Assembly (NCBI GenBank): GCA_041653875.1
Contig: JBAZEM010000007.1
Span: 1-64,000 of the forward strand
Source: VSJD01 sp041653875
GTDB taxonomy: Bacteria; Verrucomicrobiota; Kiritimatiellia; JAAZAB01
Reading direction: 5' to 3'
DNA: 64,000 nt
Positions 24,939 to 33,143 of this stretch are shown in pieces (positions within the stretch are counted from its first letter, which is position 1; each line of letters starts with the position of its first letter). The position numbers and the translations under genes are program-made. Under the pieces are notes generated by a model. That model searched no databases. It was not told where the DNA came from and worked only from the letters and a program-made list of their open reading frames with translations.

Positions 24939-26456
24939 TTACAGCATGGGCGTCAACAGGTAGCAGGCGTTTTCCAGCAGGCGATGGGATGTGGGGCGGG
25001 TTTGCCAGGCGGCCAGGTCCAGTTCGTCGCTATGGGCCTGATCGTTCAACACGATTCGTTTCAAGGCGCCGATGTAGCCGGGGTCGTACACGATCAGATT
25101 GCTTTCGTAATTCAACCGCAAACTGCGCACATCCAGGTTGGCGCTGCCGACCATGGCCAGGGTGTCGTCCACGATCAGGGCCTTGGCGTGCATGAAGGGC
25201 GCGCGCCGCAGGTAAATCTTGCCGCCGGCTTTCAGGACATCCTCGTACAGAGATTGTCCCGCCAGCCCCGCGTACAGGTGGTTGTTCGTCTGCGGCACAA
25301 TCAGGCGGACATCCACCCCGCGCCGGGCGGCGGAACACAGCGCCTGGAGAATGTCGCGCGTCGGCACGAAATAGGGTGTCATCACAAGCAGTTGGCGCCG
25401 GGCCGCCACCAGGCATTCGAAAAATACCTGGGCGATCGCCTCCATTCCGTCCGGCGTCGGGCCGCTGTTGGCCACGCGGACCATGGCCGGACCCACCGCC
25501 GGCAGATGCGGAAAATGCGCTTGCTGAAGCAAAACGTCGGGGTCCTCGTCGGTCATGAAATACCAGTCGCGCAGGAAGGAATACTGGAGTTCCTGGACGA
25601 TGGGACCGCGCACGGCGGTATGATAATCGCGAATGGCCGGCGCGCCCGGCCGGGACAAGTTTTCCTGCCGCAGATTGATGCCGCCCATGAACGCTATTTC
25701 GCCGTCCACCACCATGATCTTGCGATGGTTGCGGAGGTTGAATTGCACCAGACGCTTCAGCAGGTTGGTTTGTGTCCAACCGACAATCTGCATATTCGGC
25801 ACGCGGCGATATTTCAGGAAGAGCGGGCTGAGCACCGCGCCCATCGAGCCAAAGCTGTCGAACATAAACCGCACCGCCACGCCTTGCCGGGCCTTTTCCG
25901 CGAGCAAGTCGAGAAACTCGCGGCCAATGGCGTCGTTCCAGACGATGAAGGTTTGCAGGTGGACGTGGTGGCGCGCGCGGCGGATGGCAGCCAGCATGCG
26001 GGGGTAAGCGGCGTCGCCATCCACCAACGGCTCGATCGCGTTGCCGCCCAGGAGCGGGTAATCGGACAGGATGGGGTTCAACGTGTTGTTCAGGGATTGC
26101 GCGGCCGGGTCGGTCGGTTCGGCCACCAGGGACTCGTGGACGGCGCGCCAGTAAACCAGCGGCAGTGATTCGCGCTCGCGCGCCTGGCGCTCGGTCAGGA
26201 ATTCGTTGTCCGCCCGCTGTTTGTGCCAGGCCTTGCGCGGCACGCGGTTGATGCCGAAGAGCAGGTACAGGAGCGGCCCGATCAGCGGGAACGACCAGGC
26301 GACGAATATCCAGAGCAGGGCCGAAGTGGCCTCGCGGCGGGTATGCAGACAGCTAAAAACGACCAGCAGGAACATGGCGACGTGCAGGACGGCATCCACC
26401 CCGATCCAAAACCAGGGCGGCTCGGCCGCCAATAAATTTAAAATTGATCCAATCAT
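24939..26456 (-). CDS. cls: Cardiolipin synthase (phospholipase D family)
   Basis: A 505-residue membrane enzyme that condenses phosphatidylglycerol to cardiolipin. Two N-terminal membrane helices (about residues 18-75) precede two PLD domains with HKD motifs: HRKIMVVD and HAKALIVDD. Other family stretches are INLRQENLSRPG and SANLDVRSLRLNYESN. Length and layout match bacterial Cls. The ATG at 26456 begins MIGSILNLLAAEPPW. It is convergent with lpxA and may be cotranscribed with nothing upstream, as rluD ends 31 bases away. Confidence 0.93.
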   Translation of the reverse strand: MIGSILNLLAAEPPWFWIGVDAVLHVAMFLLVVFSCLHTRREATSALLWIFVAWSFPLIGPLLYLLFGINRVPRKAWHKQRADNEFLTERQARERESLPLVYWRAVHESLVAEPTDPAAQSLNNTLNPILSDYPLLGGNAIEPLVDGDAAYPRMLAAIRRARHHVHLQTFIVWNDAIGREFLDLLAEKARQGVAVRFMFDSFGSMGAVLSPLFLKYRRVPNMQIVGWTQTNLLKRLVQFNLRNHRKIMVVDGEIAFMGGINLRQENLSRPGAPAIRDYHTAVRGPIVQELQYSFLRDWYFMTDEDPDVLLQQAHFPHLPAVGPAMVRVANSGPTPDGMEAIAQVFFECLVAARRQLLVMTPYFVPTRDILQALCSAARRGVDVRLIVPQTNNHLYAGLAGQSLYEDVLKAGGKIYLRRAPFMHAKALIVDDTLAMVGSANLDVRSLRLNYESNLIVYDPGYIGALKRIVLNDQAHSDELDLAAWQTRPTSHRLLENACYLLTPML

Positions 26457-26487
26457 GTCTTTCCTGCCGATTCAAGCACAAATAGTT

Positions 26488-27522
26488 TTATGGTTTTTTC
26501 CCCTGTTTTGTGCCTTTGGCGCTTTGCGCCTCTGTGCCTGTTTGTTCGGCCTGTGGCACGTGATCCCGCAGGGCCGCCACGAGCGCCTTAAAATCGGACG
26601 GCCACGGGGCGGTAAAGGTCAGCGGCTTGCCCGTGAGCGGATGAATGAAGGCCAGCGTTTCGGCATGGAGCATCTGGCGCCCAACGGGCGAGGGCAGGAG
26701 ACGGGTGGAACGGGCGCCGTATTGGGCGTCGCCCACCACGGGAAAACCGCGGTGCGCCATGTGGACCCGGATTTGGTGCGTGCGGCCGGTTTCCAGACGG
26801 ATCTTGAGCAGGGCAACATCTCCGAAATATTCGGCGAGTTCGTAATGCGTGACCGCCGCGCGGCCGGTTTTGGACTGGACTGCCATTTTCTTGCGGTCCG
26901 CGCGATGGCGGCCGATCAGGGTTTCAATTGTGCCCTGCGCCGGTATTGGGCGCCCCCAGACGAGGGCGACATAATTTTTGCGGATGGTTCGCCGTTTGAA
27001 CTGGTGCATCAGGCCGGCCAAGGCGCGGTCGCTCTTGGCCACGACCATGATCCCGCTGGTGTCGCGGTCTAAACGATGGACAATCCCCGGACGCCGTTCG
27101 CCGCCGATAGCCGCCAAACTGCCACAGTGATGAAGCAGGGCGTTGACTAAGGTCCCGGAGGCGTGGCCGGCGGCCGGGTGCACCACCAGGCCGGCGGGTT
27201 TGTCGATCACGAGCAGGTCGGCATCCTCGTACAGAATATCCAGCGGAATGGCTTCCGGGATCAGCGCGGTGGCAACCGGCGGCGGAATCGCAAGCTTAAC
27301 GATATCGCCGGGGCGAATCTTGTAATGTTCCTTGACCGCGCGTCCGTTAACCGCCACGCGCCCGTCATGAATCAGGGCTTGAATACGCGCGCGCGATAGA
27401 GCAAGCCCTTGACGGGTCAGCCATACGTCCAACCGCGCGCCGGCCTCGTTGACGGGGACGATGAACTTATGCGGCTTCGGAATCAATGCTACCTGATGCT
27501 CTCCGATTTCTGCATTCTGCAT
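26488..27522 (-). CDS. rluD: RluD-type 23S rRNA pseudouridine synthase
   Basis: An N-terminal S4 domain (ARLDVWLTRQGLALSRARIQ) is followed by the RluA/RluD catalytic domain with HRLDRDTSGIMVV (catalytic Asp in HRLDRDT), GRTHQIRVH and AHRGFPVVGDAQYG. Assignment to RluD rather than RluC is by general layout. The real start is uncertain: a longer frame opens at 27558, ATG 27522 begins MQNAEIGEHQVALIP, and all these residues before KPHKFIVPV are encoded by a 7-nt repeat tract shared with the end of lgt. The C-terminus is Lys/Gly-rich and unremarkable. Confidence 0.88.
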   Translation of the reverse strand: MQNAEIGEHQVALIPKPHKFIVPVNEAGARLDVWLTRQGLALSRARIQALIHDGRVAVNGRAVKEHYKIRPGDIVKLAIPPPVATALIPEAIPLDILYEDADLLVIDKPAGLVVHPAAGHASGTLVNALLHHCGSLAAIGGERRPGIVHRLDRDTSGIMVVAKSDRALAGLMHQFKRRTIRKNYVALVWGRPIPAQGTIETLIGRHRADRKKMAVQSKTGRAAVTHYELAEYFGDVALLKIRLETGRTHQIRVHMAHRGFPVVGDAQYGARSTRLLPSPVGRQMLHAETLAFIHPLTGKPLTFTAPWPSDFKALVAALRDHVPQAEQTGTEAQSAKGTKQGKKP

Positions 27523-28259
27523 TCTACATTCTGCCTTTCTTTCGGCAACAGCAGCCATGCCAGGATGCCGGCTGCCAGCAGGACGAGGCTAAGCTCCTGC
27601 GCCACATTCATTCCCAGCCAGTGCAGACGCTCGTCGCCGCGCCAGAATTCCAGCAGGAAACGGCCCAAAGGATAAAGGATCAGGTAGAGGGCAAACACCC
27701 GCCCGCTGCGCGGACGCCGCCGGTAATACCAGAGCAGGATGCCATAAAGCGCCAGGCAGAAAACAGTTTCATAGAGCGGGGTGGGGTGCCGCTCCACGCC
27801 ATTCACGCCAACGCACCACGGCCGCGTCCCGGGGACGCCGTAACAGCACCCGTTCAAAAAGCATCCGATCCGGCCGATAGCCTGGCCCAGCGGCAGGGCC
27901 GTAATGATGAAATCCGCAAACGGTCGCAACGGCGCGTGTTTGACGCGGGCATAAATCACGGCCGCCAGGGTGGCGCCGATGAAACCGCCGTAGTAAATCA
28001 ACCCGCCCTGGTCCACGCGGACGATCAGGACCGGATCTTTAATGAAGTAGTTGAGATTGGCCAGCACATAAGCGATGCGCGCGCCGACGATCCCGGACAC
28101 CATGATCCAGAATGCAAGATCCGAAACGAACGCGTAGGATCGGCCTTCCCGGCGGCCCAGCGCGGAAAGGTGCGTGATACATGCCAAAAACGCCGCGGCG
28201 ATCATGACGCCGTACCAGTAGATCGGCCGGCCGAGGATGTAAAAACATACTGAAGACAT
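27489..28259 (-). CDS. lgt: Prolipoprotein diacylglyceryl transferase
   Basis: A 256-residue inner-membrane enzyme that adds diacylglycerol to the lipobox cysteine. Seven membrane segments and the family box GQAIGRIGCFLNGCCYG are present, as are VDQGGLIYYGGFIGA and HPTPLYE. Short Lgt proteins with CCYG instead of ELWG are common outside Proteobacteria. AGGAG precedes ATG 28259. The stop lies inside the rluD reading frame, so the two genes overlap by about 34-70 bases. With lspA it completes the lipoprotein pathway. Confidence 0.93.
   Translation of the reverse strand: MSSVCFYILGRPIYWYGVMIAAAFLACITHLSALGRREGRSYAFVSDLAFWIMVSGIVGARIAYVLANLNYFIKDPVLIVRVDQGGLIYYGGFIGATLAAVIYARVKHAPLRPFADFIITALPLGQAIGRIGCFLNGCCYGVPGTRPWCVGVNGVERHPTPLYETVFCLALYGILLWYYRRRPRSGRVFALYLILYPLGRFLLEFWRGDERLHWLGMNVAQELSLVLLAAGILAWLLLPKERQNVECRMQKSESIR
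27490..27545. repeat. 7-nt periodic tract in the lgt/rluD overlap
   Basis: On the plus strand TTCTGCA, TTCTGCA, TTCTACA, TTCTGCC follow in exact 7-nt register. Because 7 is not a multiple of 3, the tract is read in two frames on the minus strand: as the last residues of Lgt (ERQNVECRMQKSESIR) and the first of RluD. Confidence 0.7.
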
Positions 28260-28609
28260 GGTTTCTCCTGGCATGGTTCCCAGCGGTTCACTGTTCAACG
28301 ATTGCCGATTTTGACAGCGAATTTTCCAGCCGTGAACCTCTTAACCGTTGAATCTCTGAACCCTGTGGCTAATTGCCCCATTTTATTCCGGCAGTAAGCC
28401 TGCGATCGGGGCTTCCAAGCACACTGGTTTTAATTCGTTTATAAGGCAATGTGAGCCGAAAAGCGAGCGCTTTAAGTCTCTGGATGCCAATGCGCGTTTA
28501 CTCCGTTCCGAATAGCCGATCGGAGTTGACACGCCCATTCAAAAACGAGACACTTATCGCTTGCAAACGGTGTCTTTCCATTGCTTCATAATACAGACAG
28601 GAATACAGG
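28260..28609. other. 350-bp gap between divergent lgt and a bactofilin-like gene
   Basis: The lgt side (28275-28372) is an 8-nt periodic tract (TTCACTG/TTCAACG, TGAACCTC, TTAACCGT, TGAATCTC, TGAACCCT). The rest (28373-28609) has no coding signal; TTGACA at 28526-28531 and CATAAT at 28587-28592 occur but do not form a well spaced promoter. It must still contain the promoter of the next gene. Confidence 0.5.
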
Positions 28610-29776
28610 ATGATAGAACGGCGCAGATGCTGGGGTGTTGTGGTTTGGATTTGGCTGGGGCTGACTGCTCTGGCGTTTGGCATGGAATTTATCCAGACCA
28701 ACCAATATACGCTGGCAACCAACGCAACGCTGCCCGCGGAACTCTGGCTTTCGGCCGGACGCATCACGCTGGCGGGCCAGGCGCAGGACGATTTGTTCCT
28801 GTTGGGCGTCTCCGACACGATGAAATCGGATGGGACCAACGGCGTCGTCATGCTTGAGGGCGAGTGTCGGAACGATGTCTGGGCCCTGGGTAATATCGTC
28901 GAATTGAGCGGACAGGTCCTGGATCACGCGCGCTTCCTGGCCAGGACGGTGACTATCGGCGGCTCCATAGCGCGCGGCGCCTTCCTGATGGGGTCGGCCG
29001 TGCATTTGACCAAGACCTCGCGGCTGGATGGCGACGCCTGGTTGATGGGCGAAAATCTCATTGCGGAGGGGGCTGTCCGGGGGCGGTTGACATTATTGGG
29101 ACAAAACGTGACTTTGGCGGGCACGTTTGCCACCAACGTCCATGTGATGGCGCAGGATATCGTGGTCCTGCCGGGAACCTGGATCGCCGGGAACCTGGTG
29201 TATCGCTCGGCAACCGAATTGATTCTGGACAAGGAAGTCAAGTTGGGCGGTCGATTAATCCGGGAACCAATGCCGTCCGCCCCCTCGGGCGGTTTGCTTG
29301 CGCCTCTGCAATCGGTGTTCGTCCAGCTCTGGCTTTTTGCCGCAGCCCTGCTGGTCGGCGCAATTTTCTTCTGGTTGTTTCCGCAGGTTGGTCAGCAGGC
29401 CGTGGCGCACCTGGCGGCCTCGTTCTGGAAATGTCTGTTGGTCGGTTTCTTTGTCCTGGCCCTGAGTCCCATGGTCTGTCTGCTGGCGGCCTTTTCCATC
29501 GTGGGTTTGCCGTTCAGCCTGCTGGTGATGACCGCCCTGGGTATGCTGATGTATTTGAGCAAGCTGGTGGTGGCCGTATATATTGGACGCCTCGGACTGT
29601 TGGGACGCCGGAACACCCGTTTTGTCTGGGCGTTTTTCCTGGGCTTATTGTTCCTCTATATTTGCGCCAGCGCCGGAGTGGTGGGCATAATCTTCTGGTT
29701 CCTGATTGTCTGTGCGGGCACGGGTGGTCTGGTGCTGACGTTGTGCGGCCGCAGATTGCCGGCAGTTGTGAGCTAA
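28610..29776 (+). CDS. Bactofilin-like beta-helix domain fused to four or more membrane helices
   Basis: A 388-residue protein. After a signal-like segment, residues 30-220 show repeating short beta-strand units (LSAGRITLAGQAQDD, LEGECRNDVWALGNIVELSG, ARTVTIGGSIARGAFLMGS, LLGQNVTLAGTFATNVHVM), as in bactofilin/polymer-forming right-handed helices. Residues 235-385 form about four membrane helices. The fusion places the helix outside the cytoplasmic membrane if the first segment is a signal peptide. AGGA precedes ATG 28610. The function is unknown; a scaffold or membrane-organising role is only inferred from the fold. Confidence 0.7.
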   Translation: MIERRRCWGVVVWIWLGLTALAFGMEFIQTNQYTLATNATLPAELWLSAGRITLAGQAQDDLFLLGVSDTMKSDGTNGVVMLEGECRNDVWALGNIVELSGQVLDHARFLARTVTIGGSIARGAFLMGSAVHLTKTSRLDGDAWLMGENLIAEGAVRGRLTLLGQNVTLAGTFATNVHVMAQDIVVLPGTWIAGNLVYRSATELILDKEVKLGGRLIREPMPSAPSGGLLAPLQSVFVQLWLFAAALLVGAIFFWLFPQVGQQAVAHLAASFWKCLLVGFFVLALSPMVCLLAAFSIVGLPFSLLVMTALGMLMYLSKLVVAVYIGRLGLLGRRNTRFVWAFFLGLLFLYICASAGVVGIIFWFLIVCAGTGGLVLTLCGRRLPAVVS

Positions 29777-29813
29777 ACTGAAGTTGCCGGGGGGCGGGTT
29801 GAGCCACGGCATA

Positions 29814-29983
29814 GGGAATTTCCGCCATGGGCGGATCCGCCTGAGTTGTAGCCGCGAGACGACCCGCCTGCAACGCTTCGCGTAGCGATGCGGGCACGCA
29901 GGCTCGCGTGAATAGCCGAAAACGCCAGGCTCCGCCGGAGCGCTTCGCCCAGGCGAGTCGGCCTACCGTCCGACGACTACAGC
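29814..29983. repeat. Composite dispersed repeat with TCCGCC/GGCGGATCCGCC and GTAGCCGC hairpins
   Basis: GGAATTTCCGCCATGGGCGG opens the island (29814-29842). A GTAGCCGC-type arm begins at 29848 and its partner (GACGACTACA) ends at 29982, so the whole may fold as a long hairpin. Related pieces are at 30908, 48097, 55899 and 61743. Confidence 0.55.
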
Positions 29984-30020
29984 AAGAGTTGCCATCCTTC
30001 GCGGCCGAATCCGTCCGTCG

Positions 30021-30371
30021 TCACGGCTCGTTCGGTCGCGTAAAGACTTCGGCTTTCAGGGTGGGCCGGTTCAACGAGGATAGTTCCCATTTCAACCACC
30101 GGTTCGGTTCCGGCTTGCCCGGGAGTGTCAGGGCGGATTCCTGGATGCGAATGGGGCCGTTCGTGAATTGCAGGCCGGCCAGGAGCGTCTCCCTTGGGAT
30201 AATGCGGCTTGCGCTCAGGGTCTGGCCGATCGCAAAGCGCAAGGCCTGTGTGTCCCGCGCCGCCTGTTCCAGTTTGAGCGTGGTCATCTGTGTTTCCAGC
30301 GCCGCGCCGGCGACCAGGACGATGACGATCAGGGCAACCAGCGCTTCGATCAATGTGAATCCCTGGTTCAT
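30021..30371 (-). CDS. Type II secretion/type IV pseudopilin-like protein (GspI-like)
   Basis: A 116-residue protein with a prepilin N-terminus: NQGFTLIEALVALIVIVLVAGAAL (cut after Gly by prepilin peptidase, conserved Glu5 present). The LE-A-L-V-A-L form and the short variable tail suit a minor pseudopilin such as GspI. It lies 9 bases downstream of gspG on the same strand. The rest of the secretion operon is not in the window, except that further genes may lie elsewhere. Confidence 0.7.
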   Translation of the reverse strand: MNQGFTLIEALVALIVIVLVAGAALETQMTTLKLEQAARDTQALRFAIGQTLSASRIIPRETLLAGLQFTNGPIRIQESALTLPGKPEPNRWLKWELSSLNRPTLKAEVFTRPNEP

Positions 30372-30380
30372 GCCTGCGTT

Positions 30381-30815
30381 TTACAGGTCGGAGCTGGAAA
30401 GATCGCCGGCCGTTCCCGTGCCGCCCGGCTCGCCGTCGCTGCCATAGGAAACAACTTCGTAGGCCATGTTGCTGCGTCCCGGCGCCAGATAGATATAATC
30501 GCGGTTCCACGGATCCTTCGGCAGTTTGCGGCTTTCCAAGTAGCCGTCCTCCGGGTACTTTTCGGGGATCGGCGCAATCGTCGGCTTGACGCACAGCGCG
30601 TTCAGGCCCTGTTGCTGGGTCGGAACCTGGTTCTGCTCCATGCGGTAGATCTGAAGAGCGCTTTTGAAGTTTTTAATCTGGAGGGTGGCCGCCGTGACTT
30701 TGGCCTCGCCCGGGTGCCGCAGTACGCCGACCCCGACGATCCCCGCCAGGATCGAAATGATCAGCACTACCACCAGAATTTCGATTAACGTGAAACCGCT
30801 GTTTGTTCCCGGCAT
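30381..30815 (-). CDS. gspG: Major pseudopilin of type II secretion
   Basis: A 144-residue protein with the prepilin motif GFTLIEILVVVLIISILAG (Glu5 present) and the GspG-type C-terminal region: PKDPWNRDYIYLAPG, then SYGSDGEPGGTGTAGDLSSS, which forms the calcium-binding loop in known GspG. The start is taken at ATG 30815, giving MPGTNSGFTL; the upstream frame to 30863 lacks similarity. It is followed by the GspI-like gene. Confidence 0.88.
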   Translation of the reverse strand: MPGTNSGFTLIEILVVVLIISILAGIVGVGVLRHPGEAKVTAATLQIKNFKSALQIYRMEQNQVPTQQQGLNALCVKPTIAPIPEKYPEDGYLESRKLPKDPWNRDYIYLAPGRSNMAYEVVSYGSDGEPGGTGTAGDLSSSDL

Positions 30816-30907
30816 ATGACGCAAGCCCTTTTTTGTCCGGCATGGAATTAAACACCAATGCATATACTATAACGCACCGATTGGCGTTTGTCATCGCCAA
30901 ATTGCAT

Positions 30908-31010
30908 GGGAATTTTCCGCCAGAGGCGGATCCGCCTCCGGCGGAACACCGACTATGATCGCCGACATAAAGTCGGCTCTACATGGAACAGTTGCGGCGT
31001 TAGCCGCCTA
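30908..31010. repeat. Dispersed repeat: TTTTCCGCC/GGCGGATCC module plus GTAGAGCC hairpin
   Basis: GGGAATTTTCCGCCAGAGG (30908 onward) runs into a GGATCC-centred palindrome, then a hairpin GCCGACATAAAGTCGGC, then CTCTACATGGAACAGTTGC. The last part is the same as in 17821-17900. Confidence 0.6.
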
Positions 31011-31412
31011 ACTTGATGTTCGCCGCGGAGGCGGGCCATGCCTGGGACCGCGCTTCTGCATCCGTGCCATGATTTGGTCCAGTTTCTGTTGTTGCTCGGC
31101 GAGCAGGTGTGGCTTCATTTCTTCCTTCGCCTGCTGGAAGATGGCTTGGACTTCCGGCTGATGCCGGTCACGCAGGGCGGAGAGCGCCTGGAGTTGATTG
31201 TCCACTATGGGTTTGATTGCGATTTGCTGGGGCTTGGTGAGTTGAAGTTCGCGGGTCAGGTGCCGCATCACCATCTGACGCTGAGCGGCCGGCCGGTTTT
31301 GCATGGCCTGGGCGAAGCGATGCTTGAGGGCCAGGTGACTGCCGGCGATGCCGAGCGCCAGGCCAAGCATAAATACCAATCCATAGCGCAACGTGATTTT
31401 CCAGCGGTTCAT
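31008..31412 (-). CDS. Membrane-anchored Spy/CpxP/CnrX-like periplasmic sensor-type protein
   Basis: A 134-residue protein with an N-terminal membrane anchor (about residues 8-28) and a mostly helical, Gln/Arg-rich periplasmic domain. RELQLTKPQQIAIKPIV resembles the LTxxQ motif of Spy/CpxP/ZraP proteins. Periplasmic heavy-metal sensors such as CnrX have this architecture. It is the last of four genes on this strand: Spy-like, ECF sigma, anti-sigma, and this one. AGGAGG precedes the ATG. Confidence 0.72.
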   Translation of the reverse strand: MNRWKITLRYGLVFMLGLALGIAGSHLALKHRFAQAMQNRPAAQRQMVMRHLTRELQLTKPQQIAIKPIVDNQLQALSALRDRHQPEVQAIFQQAKEEMKPHLLAEQQQKLDQIMARMQKRGPRHGPPPRRTSS

Positions 31413-31436
31413 GATCGCCTCCTGTTTTCAACCAAG

Positions 31437-31763
31437 TTACATTTCTGCCAGTATCATATTGTTAACGGTCAAACCGGCCGGATCGTCCCAAAACAGCCCG
31501 GCCATGACGGCATCCGTATTCATGCCGCTAAGCGCATACCCGGCGATAACGATCGCCAGGCAGGCGGCGACAGCGGCCGCCCAGGGCCACACGACGGCAG
31601 GCTCATAGAGCCGGACGGGCGATTTCGCCTCCAGCGGGCCGATGCGGCGGATGGCCGCCATGACGCCGTCCTGCCAGTCCGCGGAGCCGGCAAAGGGCGC
31701 GGACGAACGTCCGGCATTCCATAATGCGCGTTCGATGCGATCCACGGTTTTATTGGGTTTCAT
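31437..31763 (-). CDS. Putative anti-sigma factor, single-pass membrane protein
   Basis: A 108-residue protein with a cytoplasmic region (1-58), one membrane helix (WPWAAAVAACLAIVIAGYAL, about 60-80) and a short periplasmic tail. It overlaps the end of the ECF sigma gene by 14 bases, the usual sign of a sigma/anti-sigma pair. No zinc-binding HxxxCxxC motif is present, and sequence similarity to a named family is not evident, so the assignment depends on position and topology. Confidence 0.65.
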   Translation of the reverse strand: MKPNKTVDRIERALWNAGRSSAPFAGSADWQDGVMAAIRRIGPLEAKSPVRLYEPAVVWPWAAAVAACLAIVIAGYALSGMNTDAVMAGLFWDDPAGLTVNNMILAEM

Positions 31764-32433
31764 GGCGCGATTTCCCCTCGTTTTTCAGTAATTTTGCGAT
31801 GATCCGCCGCATTTGCCGGCGCGCCCGATAGGCGCGCACCTTGACATTAATTGGGCTCCAAGTCATCAATCGGGCTATTTCCAGCACCGGCCGTTCCTCC
31901 AGGTGGAGGAGCGTCACCAGCGTCCGGTCCTCGGCGCTTAATCGCTCGAGCGCGTAAGCCAGTAATTCGCGCGCGGCCTGCCGGGATGTCTGCCGCTCGA
32001 AGATTTCCTGCGACTCCGTTTGGCCGGCGCGTTCCAGCCAGGTCTGGGTCTCGTTCGACAGTTCGTTAAGCACACAACAGACCGGCTGGCGTTTTGCCCG
32101 GCGCCAAAACGTGAAACACTGCCGCACGGCGATGCCGGCTATCCAGTGCCGGAACTCGGCGGCGCCCCGATAGGTCGGCAGGGCCTTATACGCTTCCACA
32201 AAAATATCGTGGGCCAGCTCCTCGGCGCGGTTGGGCGGGACATGCTTGAGCACGATGGCAAATACCCAGGCCCGGTAGCGAGTCAGCAGGTCGCCAAAAG
32301 CGTTAATATCCCCGTGTCGGATGCGTTCAACGATGGCTTGGTCGTTGCCGGCCGCGCTGTCGCTGTTCGGAGCATATCCAGTTTGAATGTGGTTCAACGG
32401 TTCACGATTGAGCGAATTCAATCTCAAAATCAA
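31750..32433 (-). CDS. ECF-type RNA polymerase sigma factor
   Basis: Region 2 (FGDLLTRYRAWVFAIVLKHV, then ELAHDIFVEAYKALPTYRG) and region 4 (LERLSAEDRTLVTLLHLEE, then VLEIARLMTWSPINVKVRAY) are clear. The total of about 227 residues is long for the class because the N-terminus (RLNSLNREPLNHIQTG) is encoded by an 8-nt repeat tract; the true start may be a TTG near LNHIQT. Its neighbours are an anti-sigma candidate and two Spy/CnrX-like proteins, suggesting envelope or metal-stress control. Confidence 0.85.
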   Translation of the reverse strand: MILRLNSLNREPLNHIQTGYAPNSDSAAGNDQAIVERIRHGDINAFGDLLTRYRAWVFAIVLKHVPPNRAEELAHDIFVEAYKALPTYRGAAEFRHWIAGIAVRQCFTFWRRAKRQPVCCVLNELSNETQTWLERAGQTESQEIFERQTSRQAARELLAYALERLSAEDRTLVTLLHLEERPVLEIARLMTWSPINVKVRAYRARRQMRRIIAKLLKNEGKSRHETQ

Positions 32434-32512
32434 CCCTCCATAGCTGTGAACCTGCCCGCAGTGCTACAGCGTTGCAGGCGGGCCGCTGAACCGTGAACCT
32501 TGCCGATTTATT
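32388..32512. repeat. 8-nt periodic inverted tract spanning the ECF sigma start
   Basis: GTTCAACGGTTCACGATTGA on one side and GGGCCGCTGAACCGTGAACC on the other are inverted relatives, with TCAATCTCAAAATCAACC in between. The left part lies in the sigma-factor frame. Confidence 0.55.
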
Positions 32513-32996
32513 TGTCCATCGTGCCGTGCTCTTTGGCAAAGCGCTTGTGCATATTGCTTTGGGCTTCGGTCCGCATCTTGTCCAAAGCCGCCTGCTGGTC
32601 GCTGGTCAGCACGGCGCGAATTTGGCCGGCTATTTTGGCGCGCAGGACGGCGGCTTCCTCGCCCGCCGCGGCGGCTTTCTTGCAGGCCTCGCGCACGGAT
32701 TGCTCGTCGAATGGCCCGGCCTGAATCTGGCGCTTCAAGGCCTTGCGCGCTTCCTGCCACTGGGTCGTGGCGGCCTTCAGGGCTTCCCGGTTCGGTTTCA
32801 TGATCGACGCAACCTGCCGGCTCTGGTCGGACGTCAGGTTCAACTTTTCAAGCCCGGCCATGAACTGGCCGCCAAAGCTTTTGCCCTCGTGCGGGCGTTG
32901 GCAAACCGCATTGGTTTCATCCGATCCAGAATAAGCCATGCCGGCCGCCAGCATACCGATTGCCACCGCACAGATCAATCCGCGTTTCGTGTTCAT
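32508..32996 (-). CDS. Exported Spy/CpxP-family LTxxQ protein
   Basis: A 162-residue protein with a signal peptide (about residues 1-23). The mature part is helical and has two LTxxQ-like motifs, KLNLTSDQSRQVASIM and AVLTSDQQAALDKM, the hallmark of Spy/CpxP/ZraP periplasmic chaperones or metal-responsive proteins. AGGAGG precedes ATG 32996. It sits directly upstream of the ECF sigma gene on the same strand and may be its target or a co-regulator. Confidence 0.8.
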   Translation of the reverse strand: MNTKRGLICAVAIGMLAAGMAYSGSDETNAVCQRPHEGKSFGGQFMAGLEKLNLTSDQSRQVASIMKPNREALKAATTQWQEARKALKRQIQAGPFDEQSVREACKKAAAAGEEAAVLRAKIAGQIRAVLTSDQQAALDKMRTEAQSNMHKRFAKEHGTMDK

Positions 32997-33143
32997 TGCG
33001 CGCCTCCTTGGTTAAACGGTCTATTGTTTCGTATCTGTGGATGAAGTCGCCGGCCGGCGCGGCCCGGTTACAAGAAAAACAGTGGAAAAAACGCGGGACA
33101 TGCCGTATAGTGCGTTTCGCAAAACACGGAGGGAACGGATGCC

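Noticed and set aside
24939..26168. Plus-strand open frame opposite cls (418 codons)
   Set aside because: Antisense shadow; cls has both HKD motifs and full length.
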